This document shows, one piece after another, positions 27,894 through 39,404 of a stretch of DNA of 64,000 bases (position 1 is its first letter; each line of letters begins with the position of its first letter). Origin of the DNA: Sordaria brevicollis (taxonomy: Eukaryota; Ascomycota; Sordariomycetes; Sordariales; Sordariaceae); contig JAUTDP010000016.1 of assembly GCA_033439795.1 (NCBI GenBank), forward strand, positions 62,001 to 126,000, given 5' to 3'. The notes beneath the pieces were generated by a model. That model ran no database searches, was not told where the DNA came from, and saw only the letters and a list, made by a program, of their open reading frames with translations. The translations under genes and the position numbers were made by a program.

Positions 27894-28134
27894 TGTAAGG
27901 GGCATAGCACAGTTGGCACAGATGTTGGGTCTTAACGAATCGATAAGGTTCTACGAAGAGGGAAAGGGAGGAAGGGAGGCGCCCTTTTGGGCGGCATTAG
28001 CCAACTATCCTTTTAAGGACTAAGGTACGGGCTACTCCGCTTACTATAGCGGTAAGGACCGCAATTGGCGGCCCGATTGGCGGTACGATTGGTAGTGCCA
28101 ATTAAATTCAACTACGGGTATTAGCCCTATAATA
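27894..28134 (-). repeat. Left LTR of element C
   Basis: A 241-bp direct repeat of 35073-35313, starting TGTAAGGGGC and ending CCTATAATA. It retains ctactccgcttactatagcgg and several gattggcgg repeats. Compared with the right LTR, each copy has RIP changes at different sites. Confidence 0.93.
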
Positions 28135-29699
28135 TTAACCTCCCCCTTCTCCCCTAATTAGAAATATTATATATAAGTAGGCGTATAGTTATATAAATTC
28201 TAAATATTAAACGATAAATTACTACCGCGCGTACTTTTAATATATACCCTACGCTTCTCTCCCTCTCTCTTTCCTTCTCTTCTTCCCTCCTTCAATTTAT
28301 TAAATAATTAAAACCGTAAGTATTAATATAAGCGCGCCCTTACTAGCGCGCGCCGAACGTATTTCTAATACCTCTATTATTTTTATTATTATTATTATCC
28401 TTTTTATTAATCCTTTTACGAATATATTAATTAATTATTAATTAATCGCTATTAAAATAAATACCTTCGCTATTATTATTTAATTCGAATTCTTTTGCAA
28501 ATTCCTAATTTTATAAGAAATTATTAATTTATTTACCCCGTTACCTATTTTTATTCCCGTTTTTCGCTATAATAAGGGCGCTACTAAGGTTATTATTCCT
28601 AAATTTACTACCTTATTAAAACCCTATTAAATTCGGCCTAATATTATTATTGCTAATATAGTCGGTAAATTTACTCCCGATAATATTTACGAATACGTTT
28701 TATTTAAGGCCGAATTTTAAAATTTTTAATATAAAAGTTATTTAATTAATAAGTATAATTATATTATATTTAATAAAAGCTCTTTTATTTCTATATATTT
28801 ATTTTATTAATATGTTTATAAAGGTTGCGAACCCGTTTTTATTTAGGTTTAATCCGCTTTTAAGGTTTAATACGCCGAAGGGTATATATTTAAAGATTTT
28901 TATAACGGTTATTTCGTTACGTTTAAAATTTTATTAAGATTTTAAATTTTAGAAAAATAAAGCTTTATTTTTATATAAATTTCCTTTCTTTCGCCCGACG
29001 GGTTTTCCGGTTATTAATACGCTTTAATAACTCTATTAATCGGATTGTCGTTAAAGCGCCTCCTATAGAGCCTTTTTCCTTTATTAGGATTACCGACGGT
29101 TTAATTAATATTACGGAGATTTAAATTTTTAAAGAGTAAATCCGTAAATTCGAGAATTTTAGGGAGTAATTATTTAATTTAATAATTAATATAGAGAAGG
29201 TAAAGTAGGTAAATAACCGACGTATAGACTTTAACCGTTTAATTAAGGATTATAATACTTATATTATTATTAAGGCTACCGCCGCTAATATTACCGCTAC
29301 CGATATTACCGCTATTATTATTACCGTTATTATTAAAGAAATTGCTATTATTTAGCCCTTATCGACGAAAAAGAAAAAAAAGGGAAAGGAGGTCGAAGGA
29401 AATAATAAGAAGTAATATAATAAATTTAAATAATAGGAAGCGTAACGTTTCCCTTTAAATATCCATTCCGAATATAATATTTACCCTTTATTCTCTTTTT
29501 TTTTTATTACCGTTAGGCTTTTACGTTTAAAGAATTATTGTCCCATATTTCCTATTTTCCGCCGCCGCGCCCGTAAACTTTTAAACGTTTATAATTTTAT
29601 TAATATTTATATATCCGATTATAAAGAGGAGGAGGAGACTATTATTAAAGAATTTATATTGGAAGTAATAGAGGATAATTTAATAAAAGATATTTAAAT
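28135..29699 (+). pseudogene. Coding-like block on the strand opposite to C pol
   Basis: From about 29125 to 29697 the plus strand reads as a charged, protein-like sequence of roughly 190 codons. It has a Lys-rich cluster (S-T-K-K-K-K-K-G-K-E near 29370-29400) and an acidic end (D-Y-K-E-E-E-E near 29615), and ends at TAA. The eight or so internal stops are all TAA/TAG, explicable as RIP-altered CAA/CAG. I recognise no domain. It lies between the 3' end of pol and the element's 3' LTR, so it would be an antisense ORF of element C or an older insertion. Confidence 0.4.
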
Positions 29700-32600
29700 T
29701 AAATTAATTATTAATTTCGTTGGGGTTCCGCCCTAATTAATTTATTATTTATTTTAATCCGTATTTAAGAATTTTTTATTCCGTTCGTAATATATTTCGC
29801 CCTATTTATAACTTTTTATAAGAATTTTTTAATATACCGGTCGATTAAGCTATTATTATTCGTAATTAAACTATATTAAATTTTAAATTCGTTTAAAACG
29901 ATAATATTTTTAAAATTCTTTAACGGCTCCTATATCGGGTCTTAATATCCCTTCTATTTAATTAAAACTTTTTTTATTAAATTTCCTCTCTTTTTAACGG
30001 TATTAATATAGAAAATCTTTTTTATTTAATATTCTAATTCTCCTTCGATTTTAATAACCGGAGGTTATTCGTTAATAAATTTTTATTTAAGAAGAAGGTT
30101 ATTAGTAATTTTACGTAAAAAATCGATATAAAAAACGTTATAAATAATATAAAAAAGCCTAAATAATTCGATTATATAGGGAAATAATATTTTCGAAATA
30201 ATATATTTCGTATAAAATTAATCGAACTTTTTCTTTAAACGGTCGGTAATATAATTTTTAAAATTAAATTAAATTTTATCCCCGATTATAAAGTATTCTA
30301 CGGATTACCGATTACAGTTAGCGAATTTCTCCTATTTTTAAATAGCGGCTATTATAATAATTTAATATAAATTTATAATTTACTATAATTTTTTAACGAA
30401 TTCCTAAACCCGCTTTTTAAAAGATAAGGGTAAAGGTTAATAATCGAAGGGGTCTTCGATTATAGAAACCGGGAGTTCGGGGTCGAATTTATAGGTAGCG
30501 AAAAACGGGGATATATTTATTAAAATATTAATCCGGCTATTAATAACCAATTATACTATAGGATATTATTTATTCTAATTATCCTAAATATAATTAACGA
30601 TTATATATAAATAAATATAAACTTCCTAATTTATACGCTTTAAACTTCTATCGGTTTAGGGGTAATAAATAATTAAATAAACGCTTAATATTTAAGAATT
30701 CGTATAATTTAACTTAAAAGCGGCTAATCCAATTAGAATTACGATTATTAATAATAAACTTTAAAAAGTTATAGTAGCGAATAAAATATTAGAAGAAACG
30801 CTCGGCGTAGAATTCAACTTCTATAAAAGGTATAGGTTTAAAAAATATAATTTTACTAAATTTATCCTTTATAACTTAAAAATAAATATTATTATTAAAT
30901 TTTAAAAGATTAGTAATAAAATTTATTTATATATCTTTATTAAATTATTTTAAGATTAATAATAGATGTAAGAGGCCTTTTTTTTATTCCCTCTAAACTT
31001 TTATAAAATTATAAATATAGTAATTATAAAGGAATTACTAGATATAAAAATTAAAGAGAGGTTAGTAAAAATATTAAAAGAGTATTATAATAATACTTTT
31101 TCTACTAAAGTATTCTAATATATATAAATTATAAATAATTTAAATTAGAATAATATAAAGGACGTTAAAATATTAATCGGTATTAAATAATATAATTAAT
31201 TCGGATTTAATATATATAAAGGCTCTTAATACTTAAAAATAATCCTAATAACGAAAGCGGCCGAGGGAATTAATAAAATAATTTACAATTTAGATTTTAA
31301 ATTTTAAAAACGGGTCGAAGTAACAATCGTTATAAAAAATAATTTCTTTTATTTATTAATATAAAAAATTGTAAGGTTTTATCTATAATTAAAGCTATTA
31401 TAAATTTAGATTTTTAAATATATTTATACTTTCCTTCCTTAAATGGATTACCCGGGCCGCCGAAATACGGAGCGGAATATAATTCTAGAGAATAGAATCC
31501 GGTATTATTTAAATATTCCGTATTTTACGGTTTTAATTTATAAATATATTTTAATTTCGTTGAAAAAGGGCGTTAGGGATTATTTTATCTTTGTTAGGCT
31601 TATATTCGATTTAAAAATTAAATTAGGAAAAATATTCCGCCTACTACATTTACCGTTCTAAAAGTTTCTTTAATTTTATAAAATATTCGAAGTTCTAATA
31701 GTCTATTAAAATAGTAAATAATTTATAATTTTATAATTCCGCCGATTATTATTTTAAATAATTAATAATAATAAATATCTCTTTATTATAAATAGGGTAA
31801 TTCCGTTTAATAAAGTTAAACTTCCGGGAATAGAAGCTTATAATTTTATAGATTATATTTCTACCGTTTTCATTTACTTTTTAGGAAATAATTCCGCCTA
31901 AAGTAAATCCGTTATAATCCGTCTTTAAGAATATCTTTTTATTTAGGTTAAATTCTATTAAGATTAGAATTCGCGTGAATAGGGTTTTTAAAAATTAAAA
32001 AGCGTTTTTACACTTTTTAATTTATTTAAAAGTAACCCTTTTATTAATTAATTATAATAGGGGGGCGACTATTTTTAAAAATTAGGGAATAAATATACGG
32101 TAATAATTAATAAACCCTAGGAAATTCTATACGCCCTTTTAAAAAGTAAGGGGAAATTAATTTAAAATCGTTTTAACCTTCTTAAAGTTAATTTATACGC
32201 CGACGTTAATATAAATAATAAAATTTAAATATTTAATTTTCTTTATATTAAATTCGTATTTATTCGGATTTAAATAGAGACCGGTTTTTAATAATTTAAT
32301 AAGGATTAAATATACTTTTTACTCGTAATTTTTTAAAGAATTAAAGGAGTAAATAAATACGTTATTTATATAAGTAGTATAAAATGAATTTAAATAATCG
32401 CGGAGGATATAATTAATATACCGTTAAAACGTAGCCGGCGCGTTATTTAGCCCAAATAGTATAATTAATTATTCGAATAATTTATACCGCGTCCGAAATA
32501 TTATTTTCCCCTCCTTTCCTTCTATTATACGAATTTTATAGAAAATTTATACGATATTTACTTTAGTAAATTACTTTATTCCTTTTAAGGTATAGAATAT

Positions 32601-35072
32601 ATTTTTAATTAGCGGTAATAAATAGCGGTCTATTTTCGTAATAGCGTTAAATATATAGTAATTATAATAGAAGCGGAATTTATTTTTGGGTTTGCGTATA
32701 AATAAAATTAGGGCCCCCGCTTTTAAGCTATTAATTCGGATAAACCCTTTATTTAATAAGTCCTTTAACGTTTTTTTAAGAATTAAAAACTCTTCCTTTA
32801 TTATATTATAAAGCGGTCTAAATAAAATAGGGAATTTTTTACCGTTTTTATCCTTTTTAATTATAATTTTGTAATTTACGTTAGGACGATAAAGGTTTAA
32901 TTTATTAGCGTTTTCCTTTATTTAAAATAGTATTAAGTTATAGTATTTTTTGGGGATCTTCGCCTTTAATTCTACTTCGGTATATACTTTCTTTGGTTTT
33001 AGCGCTTTTTTAATATTTTTTAAATTAACCGCGAAAATAGCCTCTTTAATTATTCGGTTATTAAATTCCTTTTTCAATTTACGAATATAATTTATAAAGG
33101 TAGTAGTTAAAATATATATAGTAGATTTTAAATTAGTAATGAGTAGTATATTAAATATTTACTTTTTATTAACGTAAAGAACCTAATAATTAATAACGCT
33201 TATAAATAGGCGCTTTTCGTAAGGGATAGAATATATTTATATAATTTTAAATTAAAGTTTATTTAATATAATAGGGAATTTGAATAATAGGACGATATAA
33301 GTATAAATAGAATAAATATAATTATTTACTTCGGTTAGGAATCGGATTATATTTTAGATAGAAATTCCTTCTATAGTAATAAACGCTCTTTTTATAGTAT
33401 AAAATAAAATAGGGATAATTAGGATTTAAAGCTCTTTAATAATTTTCTTATTAATTACGGTATAATATTAATAATTTTTATTAATAAAGATATAAAATAA
33501 ATTATAATTATTAATAATAAATAAAATTAAGGTAGGTTTTATTTTTATTTTTGATTTAAAATCTTCTATTTTATTTAATATTTTTATTTCCGGTTCCGGG
33601 GCCCGATTTTATACCGGAGTTAGGTTTTTGCCTACTATTCGGGGGCGGAATTATAGGCCTTATCGTTATTATCGTCCTTTAAGAGCGGAGGGATTTTAAT
33701 AACGGTAGTTTAAATACGTACTCTATTAGAAGAAGGGGGGACGGTTAGCCGGTACGGATAGGTTAAAATGCGGTATCCGGAGGCGCTATAATATATATAT
33801 AGGTTATTATTTCGATAATATTAACGTTTTTTATTCGATATTTATTTAGCGCGTTTAGTAGAAGCGGAGGTAGAGGCGCTTATACTAGAGCCGCTTCGAT
33901 TTCGTTTATTTCGATTATAAGTTATATATATAATATTTATAATAGTATTTCTATTTATATTAATTAAATATTAAATAGAGGTTATAGGAATAAGACGGGG
34001 TACAATACGTAAGGTATAAAGAACGGTAAAATAATTAATAAAGGTAGCGCCGGGGATATAAAGTCCGTTATTTCTAATTTTGCCTTTTTAATTACATTAA
34101 TATCGACGGTAATCTTCTTTAAATTTTATTATTTATTTATATTTAAACGTATAGTATTAAAATTATTTAAAATATTTATAATAATCGTCGATGAAGGTAA
34201 TTATAAATATTTTATCGTATTATTTCTTATTAAAAGCGCGGCGGAAATAGCCCAATTTAGCGGGATTCTCTTATAAATAACCGCCTATTTTAAATATTTT
34301 ATTATTAAAATCGGTTAAGAAGGTAGCGAATAGTTCGCTATCCTTTTAACGTATATAAACGAATTTATCGAAGGCCGCTTCCTAATTCTAATAAGAATTA
34401 AAAATCGTACGAATTTATTCGAGGAATTTAATTAGGTCTTCTTTACCGCGTATAATTATAACGGTTTAAAATCCCTCTAATTATTAACTATATTCGGTAA
34501 AAAGCGTATTAATAATTTCGTATTAAATAATATTCGAATTATTACGAAATCCTTATTTAATATTATTATTATATATTGTAACGAATTTATTAAAAAAGAA
34601 GCCGAAGGTATAAGGTTAATTATCCTATTTAGAAAGTTTTAATTATTTTTTATAATAGGGAATTAAATTCGTATTATCGTCGGAATTATCGTTAATTAAA
34701 ATTTTAGAAAGGGATTTCTTTTTACGAATAAAATACTTAATAATTCCGAAATCTAAATAGGGGGTAAAGGTATTAGAAATAAAGGTAATATTAAATAAAA
34801 AAGATTTAATATAATCCTTAAGGATCGCGCTACTCTTAAGGGCTTTAATTAAACCTTTAATTAAATTTTCGCTATTACCGCTATTATTTAATATATTATT
34901 TTAAAAGTCGTAGAATTCTTTTATATTATTAATATTTATATCGTTAAATCCGATTATAGTATCGAAAAATATTATAATTGCCGCGTTTAAAGCTATTAGT
35001 CTTCCGTTTATAAAATTGATATCCGCTTATCGAATCCGCTTCTTCTATCCGCTTTTTAATAATAGAACCTAA
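29700..35072 (-). pseudogene. Degraded gag-pol of element C
   Basis: Read on the minus strand, a gag-like stretch (34230-34460) has E-D-L-I-K-F-L-E and F-A-T-F-L-T-D-F motifs. RT is clear from 32560 down to about 32090, with the catalytic Asp pair changed to Asn-Asn by G-to-A transitions. RNase H and integrase are expected between about 31900 and 29700 but were not verified block by block. A 72-codon plus-strand ORF at 31443-31661 falls inside and is judged incidental. Confidence 0.75.
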
Positions 35073-35313
35073 TATAAGGGGTATAATATAATTAGTACAA
35101 ATATTAGGTTTTAACGAATCGATAAAATTCTACGAAGAGGGAAAGGGAGGAAAGGAAGCGCCCTTCTAAGCGGTATTGGCTAACTATCCTTTTGAAGACT
35201 GGGGTACGGGCTACTCCGCTTGCCGTAGCGGTAAGGACCGCGACTAGCGGCCTAACTAGCGGCACGACTAGTAGTACCAGTTAAACTTAGCTACGGGCAT
35301 TAGCCCTATAACA
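35073..35313 (-). repeat. Right LTR of element C
   Basis: A 241-bp direct repeat of 27894-28134, ending ...CCTATAACA (unmutated CA terminus). It is followed immediately by aacgg, the second copy of the target site, and then by the rest of element D. Confidence 0.93.
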
Positions 35314-35606
35314 AACGGACTTTACTACCGCCGCCACCTATAACGAACCCCCGTACCGCCGCTCCGCCTATTTAATATAATAATTCGCTACTTCGAAAAT
35401 AGAAACGTTACTATTAAAAAAAGAGGAGGAAAAAGGGTTAATAGAAATAATAATAAGGATTATACGATTTTTAATAAATAAATAATCTAAAATACGGTTA
35501 ACGTTACGTTTAAGAGTATTTAATAAATTATTAAAGGATTTTAGGATATAATTATACGTATATATAGATTTTTTTACCTCTACGAACTTCTTTTAAAGGG
35601 GGATAA
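35314..35606 (+). pseudogene. Element D: last part of internal region
   Basis: Continuation of element D after the C insertion. It ends in a purine-rich tract (aaaggggga at about 35595-35603) directly before an LTR-like start, as expected for a plus-strand LTR element. Nothing codes through it now. Confidence 0.6.
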
Positions 35607-35890
35607 TATTATAGGATTAGACCTATACTATACCTAATATACGTATTAACCACCCTTATAAATATTTAATTCCCTAATAACTATTTACAATTATAATATA
35701 TATATTATAATACGATATAACTTAAATTTAATTACTAATAATCACGTATAGTATTACGTGGGCGTGTACGGGCTGGGGTATGGGCTCGGGCCTATATATC
35801 TAGCCCTCTACGCACACTTCCTATTTCCTCTCCTTCGTACTTCAATATATATCCTAACCCATACCTAACGTGCACTCAGCCCGTGATATA
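35607..35890 (+). repeat. 3' LTR of element D
   Basis: Starts TATTATAGG (RIP-altered TGTTATAGG) right after the polypurine tract. It includes a non-AT-rich core near 35755-35885 (gtgggcgtgtacgggctggg) with a TATA-like tatatat at 35801. The right end, near 35890, is uncertain because no second copy is in the window. Confidence 0.55.
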
Positions 35891-36397
35891 AATAATATTA
35901 TTTTATTAAAATTCGCTAATTCATCCTTATCGGATTTATTATCAAAATCTTTATTATTAATAAAATAATTTTTATTAACTAATTAATAATCGGCTAAATT
36001 TTATAATTCATCGGTATTAGGAAAATCTTCCTTAATAATAATGGTAACCTCCTCGAAATCGTTATCCTATTACCTTTATTATATAAATTCAATTAATTTA
36101 ATTTTATCGAAATCCTATTAATAATTAATATAATTCGGTTAAATAATTTTATTAAATCCAATTCGATATACTATTACGAAATCGGGCTAATTATAAAATT
36201 ATTATTATTATCGTTATTTTCGTCGGCGCTATCGTCGCGGGCTTTTCCTTTACTTTTTTAATCGCGGGGTACTTTATTCGATATTTTAAACGCGGCCGCT
36301 TAAATAGATAAATACTTTAAGCCTCTTTTCTATTAATCTATTTTAACGGCCGTAAGCGCGCTTTTTAAATTTATTATTAATTCGAAATTATCGTAAA
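35891..36397. other. AT-rich RIP-degraded DNA, no gene seen
   Basis: Mostly TA-rich sequence. The minus strand between about 36180 and 36300 has a short Lys/Arg/Asp-rich frame that may be a relic of a transposon protein. Nothing else is supported. The last five bases, gtaaa (36393-36397), are the target-site copy of the small LTR element that follows. Confidence 0.4.
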
Positions 36398-36530
36398 TGT
36401 GACGGCGGTCGGGGTCCGCCGTCGTCGTAACTATATAAGACTACTAAAGGTTCCGAAATGCCAACTTCGGAAACTTATACCCTTTTAGGAACACGGGCTG
36501 GTAGTGTAGTGGTCTGCCACCGCCGTAACA
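36398..36530 (+). repeat. 5' LTR of the small LTR element
   Basis: 133 bp, differing from 36751-36883 at five positions. All are G/A differences: four have A here and one has A in the other copy, and most lie in a TG context. Its last 40 bp contain tagtgtagtgg, which resembles a tRNA A-box. About 45 bp further, inside the element, gcgtgttcgagctacgc forms a T-arm-like hairpin with a B-box-like loop. Confidence 0.9.
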
Positions 36531-36750
36531 CTTTTCCGAAGCTAACACGTTGCGTGTTCGAGCTACGCAGCGGGAAAAACCAGGACAGGTTTTTCCGGTA
36601 CCACTTATATAGGTTCCTCTTGGACCTCAATTGAGAGCTCCCGTTCGGAAAGTTCGATCGGCTCCCGAGGAGAATGTCGCCGGGCTGGCACATGTCTCCG
36701 CCGGTAGGGGATCGAGGTTCGGGGCGAACCTCTCAATTGGAGGGGGGGAA

Positions 36751-36883
36751 TGTGACGGCGGTCGGGGTCCGCCGTCGTCGTAACTATATAAGACTACTAA
36801 AGGTTCCGAAATGCCAGCTTCGGAAACTTGTACCCTTTTGGGAACACGGGCTGGTAGTGTAGTGGTCTACCACCGCCGTGACA
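36751..36883 (+). repeat. 3' LTR of the small LTR element
   Basis: 133-bp copy of 36398-36530, preceded by a purine tract and followed by target-site copy gtaaa. It ends CCGCCGTGACA, the unmutated terminus. Confidence 0.9.
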
Positions 36884-36888
36884 GTAAA

Positions 36889-37949
36889 ATATTATTATAA
36901 AATAAGGTTACGAAATTAAAATTCTTGCGCGCAATTAATACAATTAGTAAACGGCAAACGCTTAATAAAATTTAAATAAATTAATAATTAAACGAATTAC
37001 TTCTAATATAAAAAGAAATTTATAATAATATTTTATAATATTAATAAATATATTTATATTAACCGAATATAAAAAATTAACCAAAATTACGAAATTAAAT
37101 AAAAAAATATAAATAAAGATTATAATATATATAATAATATCCCTTAATATTTATTTTATTTTTTTTAAATTTTTCTAATATATAATACGGTTAATATAAA
37201 ACGTATTTATTTAATTATCTATTTCTTTTTCGTAATTTAACTTCAAATATAGCAATAATATTCACTTTATATAACCGAACGAATTAATTTTTTTTAAGGA
37301 AAATAAAAACTAATATAATAATATATTATATAAGAAAAAAAGATATACTAAATTATTATATATAAAAGAAAAGAGAGAAAAAAAAAAAAAATAAAGGGAA
37401 AAATTATAAAAGAAAAAAAAAAAAATAAATCCAACCCGATATTTTATAATATAAAAATATTATTATTATTTTTATTATTATAAATTTCGATAAATTCTTT
37501 ACTCTTCCCGCTTTTACCGCCGGCTTTCTTACCCTTCTTTTACTTCTTTTCCGGGGTAAAAATATCGTCCTCAAATAAAACGTTTATAATATTATCTATT
37601 TTAATATAAATACTTTTAATATCGGTTTTCGTTTTCTTATTATTTTTAATCTCCTTAATAGTAAACGACTTTTTAAGGAAATAATAACGCTAGATTTTAT
37701 TATAATTCTTATACGTTAAAATCTCTTTATATTTATTAAAGAATATCTCTTTAGCGTTCTTCTCCTTCTTAAAGTCCTTAAACTCCCAAAAATATTCGAT
37801 TACCCTCTAAATTAATATAATCTATATTTTTATTATATATTAATATATTAAATAAATATTTAATATTAATATAATTAACCTTTATAATAATATTTACCTA
37901 AAGGAGTAAAATATTCGGCGTTTAAATAATCTTTTATATAATAAAAATA
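36889..37949. other. AT-rich RIP-degraded DNA
   Basis: TA-rich sequence with A-rich runs near 37330-37430. Apart from the minus-strand frame listed separately, no coding or repeat structure is recognised. Confidence 0.5.
37440..37800 (-). pseudogene. Relic of an unknown Lys-rich ORF
   Basis: The minus strand reads for about 120 codons with only a few TAA/TAG interruptions. It has a charged Lys/Glu-rich composition, including F-E-D-D-I-F-T-P-E-K-K near 37545-37575 and a Gly/Lys-rich tail (G-K-K-A-G-G-K-S-G-K-S). It resembles the end of a transposon protein or of a gene duplicated and then mutated by RIP. I do not recognise the family. Confidence 0.4.
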
Positions 37950-37992
37950 GTGTTTCCCTGGCCGGAGCCTTATATGCCCAGCGAAGACAATA

Positions 37993-38757
37993 AAACGCCC
38001 ATACCCTTCCTCCCTCCCCGATTTTTTCTAGATTTTTTTTTCGAATTTTTTTCGAATTTTTTTCGAATTATTTTCTTCTACCTATCCGTCAAATTTTTTC
38101 AAAGTCGTTTTACACCCCCTACCGGGGGTGTAGAAATAATTAAGGGGGTGTATTTTATTCAGCTTCTTCCGCTCTATATCCTGATACCCTTTATACTTTA
38201 GGGTTAGGGTTATAAGCTTTAGAAAAAAATTTAGCGATTTTTTAAAAATCTTTTGGAAATTTTTTTTTCCAAGTCCATTAACAATTTTTGGCCGGGGTCC
38301 TATAACCGCCGTTATTCCCGTAACTGCCGTTATTCCCGGCCTGCACTAACAATTTTTGGCCGGCGTTCCCGCGGGAAAACCGCTGCGCAACGATTTTCCA
38401 ATCTTCTTTCTCATTTTTCTCAATAACCACTCGTCGGAATTTGATGCAACCGGTACCATTCTATCCGGAATAATCTAACAAATACAACGGTACTTTTTTT
38501 GAGGCTACGACGTTGACGGTTGAGGATACATCTCAATTGTAATACTTTTCCTTCCAAATCTCCACCGGTTTTTCCGTTTTTGGAATGCCAAGGTGTCTCG
38601 ATAACCCACAATTAATGCACTCTATACCGGTATAGACAGAACCGCCGCTCCTTCCTCGGAAGTTTCGCTGCGCGGGCCTATGGTACGACTTGCGGTATTT
38701 CAATCCATGGTTGGGGCCCGGCGCACTTCCACGTCCTTTGAGGAAGGATGGGCGTTT
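37993..38757. mobile_element. Candidate small inverted-repeat element in a less-mutated island
   Basis: The left end aaacgcccat(ac)ccttcctc and the reverse complement of the right end aaacgcccatccttcctc match over 18 bases with a 2-base gap. Both ends are flanked by caata (37988-37992 and 38758-38762), which looks like a 5-bp target-site duplication. The 765 bp between is far less RIP-mutated than its surroundings and has no recognisable protein. It contains three 11-bp tandem units (about 38039-38068), a palindrome with 9-bp arms at 38111-38132, a telomere-like ttagggttagggtta near 38198-38212, and a direct repeat of 17-18 bp (38278-38295 and 38346-38363). The normal-looking DNA extends about 40 bp left of the proposed end, which weakens the boundary. 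Confidence 0.45.
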
Positions 38758-38762
38758 CAATA

Positions 38763-39359
38763 AATTAACTAAAAATTATCGAAACTCCAATTATCTTTAA
38801 TAGCCTTAACGACGTCGGCTTTATTAACTTCGGGTAGGTTTATAATCTAAGTCCGATTAACGTCCAATAGCTAATATTTAATTTAAACCTTTATATTTAT
38901 ATTTATTAATATTATATTTATATAATAATATAGAAATATAAATATATTAATAAGGGCTTTATTAACGGTTTTATTTTAAAACCGCCTATTTATCCGTATA
39001 AAGGATTTATAACTTTCGAATTATATAATAAAATCTTTATCCTAAATTTAATAATATTAATATATTAATAGAATTAATTTCTTTTAAATATATTATATAT
39101 TTATTACCTTTTAATTAAAAATTCGGTTAATAAATTTATTAACGCAATTACCCTTCAATTCTCTATATTAAAAATACTCCTAGCGCCCTTCCCTCTTTAT
39201 ATAATTATCCTATTCTAAGGATTTATTTACCCTAGTAATATTATTATTATTATTGTCCTCTTCTTTATTATCCCCTATCTTCTTAATCTTTTTCTTCTTA
39301 ATAATATAATGCTTAATACGAATAGCACGGATAATCTTAATTCTCTTATCGTTATTATC

Positions 39360-39404
<45 letters not shown>

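Larger units (their letters stand above)
27894..35313 (-). mobile_element. Gypsy LTR retrotransposon C (complete, RIP-degraded)
   Basis: This 7,420-bp element has 241-bp LTRs at both ends and a perfect 5-bp target-site duplication aacgg (27889-27893 and 35314-35318). It interrupts the integrase end of element D. Coding is on the minus strand: a gag-like block near 34230-34460 and RT near 32100-32560. The RT includes F-G-L-N-N-A-P-A-T-F-Q, a catalytic box now Y-I-N-N (about 32352-32372), and the N-F-L-G-F connection. A further plus-strand coding-like block lies next to the left LTR. Confidence 0.92.
36398..36883 (+). mobile_element. Small non-coding LTR element (TRIM-like)
   Basis: A complete 486-bp element with two 133-bp direct LTRs, each beginning TGTGACGGCGG and ending in CCGCCGTRACA. 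The LTR ends are inverted repeats of one another. A perfect 5-bp target-site duplication gtaaa flanks it (36393-36397 and 36884-36888). The internal 220 bp has no substantial ORF and ends in a purine tract (ggagggggggaa, 36739-36750) directly before the second LTR. These are the hallmarks of a terminal-repeat retrotransposon in miniature. It shows far fewer RIP changes than everything around it. Orientation is taken from the purine tract. Confidence 0.9.

Noticed and set aside
31443..31661. 72-codon plus-strand ORF inside element C
   Set aside because: Opposite to the gag-pol strand, no domain, consistent with chance.
36490..36600. Possible tRNA gene across the first LTR end
   Set aside because: A-box-like and T-arm-like parts are present, but no acceptor stem pairs and the anticodon arm is not convincing.
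36475..36862. Two overlapping ORFs of 60-70 codons in the small LTR element
   Set aside because: They run through the LTRs on opposite strands and have no homology; the element is best regarded as non-coding.
38533..38760. Minus-strand 75-codon ORF with a C-x-x-C-G-x-x-x-H pattern
   Set aside because: Looks loosely like a zinc knuckle but lacks the final Cys and any transposon context in frame; inside the candidate inverted-repeat element.
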